A DNA stretch of 64,000 bases, taken from Methylocystis sp. L43 (GTDB lineage: Bacteria; Pseudomonadota; Alphaproteobacteria; Rhizobiales; Beijerinckiaceae). Position 1 is the first letter of the stretch, and each line of letters begins with the position of its first letter. The notes under the pieces are model-generated. The model saw only the letters and a list, made by a program, of their open reading frames with translations, made no database searches and was not told the DNA's origin. The translations under genes were made by a program, and so were the position numbers. This document shows positions 60,583 through 64,000 of this stretch, in pieces. The DNA is taken from NCBI RefSeq assembly GCF_015709525.1, contig NZ_JADNRA010000030.1, positions 1 through 64,000 of the forward strand. Reading direction: 5' to 3'.

Positions 60583-61395
60583 CTACGCCGCCCTGGCCTC
60601 ATAGAAAATCGCCTGCATCGGCAGGCGCATGGGGTTCTTGCCGAGCTCTTGCGTGAGCCGCTCCGCCAGGGCCTCGACAAGCGATTCAGGGCGCGCGCCG
60701 CCGCGCTCGCGGAGCTGTTCGAAGAGAGGACTGCCAAAAACGAGTCCCCTCGCGAAGGACGTCGGATCCGTGACCTCCTTGACGCGCGGCCGTACGGAAA
60801 TGGTGATGTCCGTGAAGCCGGCGCCCAGCAGCGATTCCTTGATGGGATCGATCTCGGCGCAGGAAAAAGGCGTCTTCAAAAACTGCGGAGGATCGTCGGG
60901 AAAGAAGCGCTCGACCACCTCGAGTCCGATGCGGGAGAAAGTGTTGTAGCTCGGCGCATCCCAGACGCTGAAGAGATAGCGACCGCCAGGCCGGAGCGTG
61001 CGGCGCGCCTCGCGATGCGCGCGGTCTTTTTCGGGAAAGAACATCAGTCCGAACTGGCAGACGATCGCGTCGAAGGCGCCGTCGCCAAAAGGCAGGGCCA
61101 TCGCGTCGGCCGGGCGGAAAATCACTTGCTCCTGAGCGCCGAATTTCGTCTTCGCTACGTCGAGCATCGGCGCATTGAGGTCGGTTGCGGTCAGCTTCGC
61201 TCCGAGAGCGAGCGAGTCGCGCAGCTTGCGCGTGACGATTCCCGTGCCTGCCGCCGTTTCGAGCACGTCAATGGGGGCGCTCGCGGCCGTCCGATAGGCG
61301 ATATCGGCGGCATAATCCTCAAAGATCGCCGGGCCGAGGCCGCGGTCGTAAAAGATGGGAATGTCGCCGACGAAGCGCGCTGTGTCGCTGGTCAC
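60583..61395 (-). CDS. Class I SAM-dependent methyltransferase
   Basis: A 270-residue small-molecule-type methyltransferase. SAM motif I is VLETAAGTGIVTRKL, the acidic motif ATDLNAPMLDVAK, and motif II DAIVCQFGLMFFPEK; RTLRPGGRYLFSVWD follows. The layout matches UbiE/Coq5-like methyltransferases of unknown substrate. It converges on the VOC gene with ten bases between the stops. Confidence 0.88.
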   Translation of the reverse strand: MTSDTARFVGDIPIFYDRGLGPAIFEDYAADIAYRTAASAPIDVLETAAGTGIVTRKLRDSLALGAKLTATDLNAPMLDVAKTKFGAQEQVIFRPADAMALPFGDGAFDAIVCQFGLMFFPEKDRAHREARRTLRPGGRYLFSVWDAPSYNTFSRIGLEVVERFFPDDPPQFLKTPFSCAEIDPIKESLLGAGFTDITISVRPRVKEVTDPTSFARGLVFGSPLFEQLRERGGARPESLVEALAERLTQELGKNPMRLPMQAIFYEARAA

Positions 61396-61418
61396 GGCGA
61401 CATCCCTTCATTGAGCGG

Positions 61419-61481
61419 AAAAAGGCCCCGCCGCACCACCCCGCCCCTGCTCGTGAGCGAAACAGGGACTGGGCGGCGGGC
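61419..61481 (-). terminator. Terminator of the Ala/Pro-rich protein gene
   Basis: On the minus strand GCCCGCCGC (61473-61481) pairs with GCGGCGGGGC (61425-61434) around a long loop that itself contains a smaller stem (CCCTGTTTCG-type), and the stem is followed by CTTTTTCC. It lies ten bases after the stop codon. Confidence 0.65.
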
Positions 61482-61490
61482 AATTGGCCT

Positions 61491-62009
61491 TTACTGCGCC
61501 GGCTGGTCAGCCGGCTCCTCGACCGGAGCTGCGGGCTTCGGCTTGGGTTTAGCCTTGGGCTTCGGCTTCACCTTCGGCTTGACCGGCTGCTCGACCACTG
61601 CCTCTGGGGCCGGAGCCGCCTCTGGCATCGCCATGGGCGCGGCTTGGGGCGCCGGCGGCGCTTCGGTCAACGGCGCCGGAGCGGGCGCAGGCGCGCTCTC
61701 CATTGGAGCCTCGACGGCAGCGGGCTGCTCAGCCGGAGGCGCCTCCGGCGCTGGCGCAGCCGTGGCGTCGGGTGCAGTAGTGGCGTCGGGCGCAGCCGTG
61801 GCGTCGGGTGCAGCCGCGGCGTCCGACTCGGCTGGAGTCGCCGAGCCTTCGGCCGGCGCAGCGTCCTCGGCCGGCGCTGGTTTGAACCGGCCCTCGATTG
61901 CGGCTTTCAGATTGGCGACGCCTTCGGTCGGCGCAGCGTAGATGCCGAGCCCAAAACCGATCGCGCCGAAGATAACCGCTGTCAGAATTGTTGAAATGCC
62001 ACGCGCCAT
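61491..62009 (-). CDS. Ala/Pro-rich membrane-anchored protein
   Basis: A 172-residue protein with one N-terminal membrane helix (about 6-26, STILTAVIFGAIGFGLGIYA) and a long low-complexity periplasmic part rich in alanine, proline and glutamate, ending in a Lys-Pro repeat (KPKVKPKPKAKPKPKP). Such Lys/Pro and Glu/Pro stretches are found in TonB-like spanning proteins, but no TonB domain follows. Inside it are PDATAA-type tandem repeats. The start at 62009 has GAGGAAC upstream. Function unknown. Confidence 0.7.
   Translation of the reverse strand: MARGISTILTAVIFGAIGFGLGIYAAPTEGVANLKAAIEGRFKPAPAEDAAPAEGSATPAESDAAAAPDATAAPDATTAPDATAAPAPEAPPAEQPAAVEAPMESAPAPAPAPLTEAPPAPQAAPMAMPEAAPAPEAVVEQPVKPKVKPKPKAKPKPKPAAPVEEPADQPAQ
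61762..61833. repeat. 18-base tandem repeats inside the Ala/Pro-rich gene
   Basis: Three near-identical 18-base units (GTGGCGTCGGGTGCAGCC and variants) at 61762-61779, 61780-61797 and 61798-61815, with a fourth diverged unit to 61833. On the coding strand each encodes six residues of the PDATAA/PDATTA series. The unit length is a multiple of three, so copy-number change would keep the frame. Confidence 0.85.
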
Positions 62010-62232
62010 TCCATGAGTTCCTCTGTAAGAAAAGAGCCGTCCGAGATACGACACAACGAAGGTGGACGTTGTTGCGCGGGCGCTCGACGAGCGGCGCGAG
62101 TTCCTTCACTAGGAAGCCCGGACGTTCATAATTGCACGCCCGCGCTTCGGCCGACAAGCCCGCAAAGACGAAGGTCATTTGCACGCCGCTGCGCCGCCGC
62201 CATTTGAAACGGCTGATTATGGTGAGCGCATG

Positions 62233-62262
62233 GCGGGCGCGAGCGGCGGCTCCCGCGCCCGC
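62233..62262 (-). terminator. GC-rich hairpin after metG
   Basis: Perfect 9-base arms GCGGGCGCG and CGCGCCCGC around a 12-base loop, beginning about ten bases after the metG stop. No T tract follows, so the terminator assignment is uncertain. Confidence 0.4.
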
Positions 62263-62272
62263 TGGACCGGGC

Positions 62273-63832
62273 TTAGCTCGCCTCCTCCTCCACAAATCTC
62301 GGAAAAACCGGCGTCGGCGGCGGCAGCGGCGCGCCCTCCTGCAGGGCGTTCGCCTCGCCGGCGTGCGCCAAGTCCCGCTCGTCCGGACCGACGTCCAGGA
62401 GATCGAGAAGCTTGCCGGCGGACTGAGGCATAAACGGCTGCAGGGGAATCGCCAACCGGCGCAGCGTCTCGGCGGTGACGTAAAGAATGGTCTCCATCCG
62501 TGCAGGGTCGCTCTTCTTCTTCGCCCAGGGCTCTTCACCGGCGAAATAGCGATTGGCCTCGGCGACGATGCGGAAAATTTCCGCCAGCGCGTGGTGCGGC
62601 GCGTAATCCTCCATGGCGGCGCGGGCTTTCGCGAGGACGTCGGCCGCCTGCGCGAGAATGTCTTTGTCGGCGTCCGTGAGAGCATGTTTACGTGGTACGG
62701 CGCCCATACAATTCTTGGCGATCATCGAGAGCGAGCGCTGCGCGAGATTGCCGAGGTCATTGGCGAGATCGGCGTTGATGCGGTTGACGATCGCCTCGTG
62801 CGAATAATTGCCGTCTTGGCCAAAAGGAATCTCGCGCAAGAAGAAGTAGCGCAGCTGGTCGACGCCATAGCGCTCGGCCAGATCGATGGGATCGACGACA
62901 TTGCCGACCGACTTCGACATCTTCTCGCCTTTGGAAAACAGGAAGCCATGCACGACGACCTGCTTGGGCAGAGGCGCGCCTGCGGACATCAGGAACGCCG
63001 GCCAGTAGATGGCGTGAAAGCGGGTGATATCCTTGCCGATGACATGCGCGTCGGCCGGCCAGAAGCGTGCTCTATTTCCGCCTTCCGTAAGATATCCGGT
63101 AGCTGTTACGTAATTCGTCAGCGCATCGACCCAGACATACATCACATGCTTCGCGGCGGTCTGCGCGTTCGGCGGAATCTCGATGCCCCAGTCGAAGGTC
63201 GTGCGCGACACCGAGAGGTCCGTGAGCCCGCGCTTCACGAAGGCGACGATTTCGTTCTTATAGTGTTCGGGCGTGATGAATTCCGGATGCGCCGCATAAT
63301 GTGCGAGCAGTTTCTCGGCATAGGCCGACAATTTGAAGAACCAGCTCTCCTCCTCCACCCACTCGACCGGCGTGCCCGTCGGCGCGAATTTCTTGCCATC
63401 GCGCTCGGTGAGTTCGTCCTCGTCGTAATAGGCCTCGTCGCGCACCGAATACCAGCCGGCGTATTTGGAGAGATAGAGGTCGCCGTTGGCCTCCATCCGC
63501 CGCCAGATTTCGAGCACGGTCTGCTTGTGGCGCGTCTGCGTCGTGCGCACGATGTCGTCGGCGCGGGCGTTGAGCGCCTCGCCCATCCGGGCGAATTGCG
63601 CGGCCGTGCGGTCGGCGAGCGCCCCCGGCGTCAGCCCTTCCTTCTCGGCCGTGCGCTGCATCTTTTGCCCGTGCTCGTCCATGCCGGTGACAAACAGCAC
63701 GTCATAGCCGTCGAGCCGCTTCCATCGTGCGAAGGCGTCGGTGGCGATGCGCTCATAGGCGTGGCCGATATGCGGCGCGCCATTCGCATAGGGAATGGCC
63801 GTCGAGATCATGTAGGGGGGACGTTCAGGCAT
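62273..63832 (-). CDS. metG: Methionyl-tRNA synthetase
   Basis: A 519-residue class I aminoacyl-tRNA synthetase charging tRNA-Met. The HIGH motif is in [16 protein letters not shown] and the KMSKS motif in [15 protein letters not shown]. The connective region has YYDEDELTE rather than zinc-knuckle cysteines, consistent with the shorter alphaproteobacterial type, and there is no C-terminal EMAP/Trbp111 domain. Length is normal for that type. Confidence 0.97.
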   Translation of the reverse strand: MPERPPYMISTAIPYANGAPHIGHAYERIATDAFARWKRLDGYDVLFVTGMDEHGQKMQRTAEKEGLTPGALADRTAAQFARMGEALNARADDIVRTTQTRHKQTVLEIWRRMEANGDLYLSKYAGWYSVRDEAYYDEDELTERDGKKFAPTGTPVEWVEEESWFFKLSAYAEKLLAHYAAHPEFITPEHYKNEIVAFVKRGLTDLSVSRTTFDWGIEIPPNAQTAAKHVMYVWVDALTNYVTATGYLTEGGNRARFWPADAHVIGKDITRFHAIYWPAFLMSAGAPLPKQVVVHGFLFSKGEKMSKSVGNVVDPIDLAERYGVDQLRYFFLREIPFGQDGNYSHEAIVNRINADLANDLGNLAQRSLSMIAKNCMGAVPRKHALTDADKDILAQAADVLAKARAAMEDYAPHHALAEIFRIVAEANRYFAGEEPWAKKKSDPARMETILYVTAETLRRLAIPLQPFMPQSAGKLLDLLDVGPDERDLAHAGEANALQEGAPLPPPTPVFPRFVEEEAS

Positions 63833-63878
63833 GGCTCGGGTCTAGCGCGGTTTGGGGGCGCGGGGAAGCGCCCCAAAG

Positions 63879-64000
63879 CTAATCGAGAAATGGGGCGAGT
63901 GCGGATCGCCATTTTTCCTGCTTTTGGGCGAGCGTCATGGATGCATGCGCGGGACTCGTCGAGGGCAGTCGGCGTGAAGCAATCGCCGCGGCGCGAACCG
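63879..64000 (-). CDS. DNA glycosylase of the UDG superfamily, C-terminal end (cut by window edge)
   Basis: The frame enters from the right edge and stops at 63879. The 40 visible residues include RRLPSTSPAHASMTLAQK and end EKWRSALAPFLD. The LPSTSPAHAS block is the second catalytic motif of Mug/deoxyinosine-DNA glycosylase-type members of the uracil-DNA glycosylase superfamily. Because the rest is outside the window the assignment rests on this motif. It lies 46 bases upstream of metG on the same strand. Confidence 0.6.
   Translation of the reverse strand, partial: VRAAAIASRRLPSTSPAHASMTLAQKQEKWRSALAPFLD

Noticed and set aside
61762-61833. Short regular repeats considered as a CRISPR array
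   Set aside because: Units are contiguous 18-mers without spacers, lie inside a coding sequence and encode a regular peptide; no cas genes are present.

Overview
The window is GC-rich chromosomal DNA of an alphaproteobacterium, almost certainly in the Hyphomicrobiales (Rhizobiales). The evidence is the petABC operon, the dusB-ntrB-ntrC-ntrY-ntrX-hfq-hflX block, fused ispDF, hom-glpX, a MarR/OmpR/EnvZ-type set divergent from ilvE, a PHB-granule phasin, an NDUFS4-like complex I subunit, and dispersed palindromic repeats of a kind common in this order. A possible hopanoid-type class III aminotransferase and an SmbP-like protein would fit a Methylocystaceae/Beijerinckiaceae-type methylotroph, but no methane or methanol oxidation gene is present, so that placement is inference.

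Layout. 1-0.6 kb: 3' end of an IS110-type transposase and a palindromic repeat. 0.6-5.4 kb: tRNA methyltransferase TrmL, the cytochrome bc1 operon petABC, and a secreted SmbP-like protein. 5.6-11.6 kb: hom, glpX (with an altered active-site motif), a 49-aa lipoprotein, an RsmB-like methyltransferase, a frameshifted DUF559 gene between repeats, and guaA. 11.7-14.1 kb: a small accessory islet with a HEPN-like protein, a PIN-toxin/antitoxin pair with a palindromic operator, a Cys-containing secreted peptide, a methyltransferase fragment and a chagasin-type protease inhibitor. 14.1-23.5 kb: methyltransferase, L,D-transpeptidase, YbjN-proC-TetR, a three-gene MarR-response regulator-kinase operon divergent from ilvE, and a class III aminotransferase. 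23.9-28.8 kb: double cold-shock protein, DUF192 protein, three tRNAs (Pro, Arg, Arg), complex I accessory subunit, DUF2865 protein, and a PhoU-like/Pit phosphate operon with a Pho-box-like site. 28.8-36.5 kb: metC, an orphan amino-acid binding protein, DUF2478/VWA/DnaJ proteins, a D,D-carboxypeptidase with SPOR domain, and phasin. 36.6-46.5 kb: dnaE, lipA, a RatA/Coq10-like protein, pncC, arfB and ispDF. 45.4-54.7 kb: the ntr/hfq/hflX block. 54.7-64 kb: mazG, a second double cold-shock protein, an MBL hydrolase, tatD, a CapA-like protein, a VOC protein, a methyltransferase, an Ala/Pro-rich membrane protein, metG, and the 3' end of a uracil/deoxyinosine-DNA glycosylase.

Most genes are core housekeeping: respiration, amino-acid and isoprenoid synthesis, translation, replication and nitrogen two-component control. 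The islet at 11.6-13.7 kb is the clearest acquired region. I did not find a convincing new multigene system. The most unusual single observations are the GlpX that lacks the aspartate of its metal-binding motif, a tandem tRNA-Arg duplication whose second copy has switched anticodon, and several palindromic operators beside the genes they probably control.
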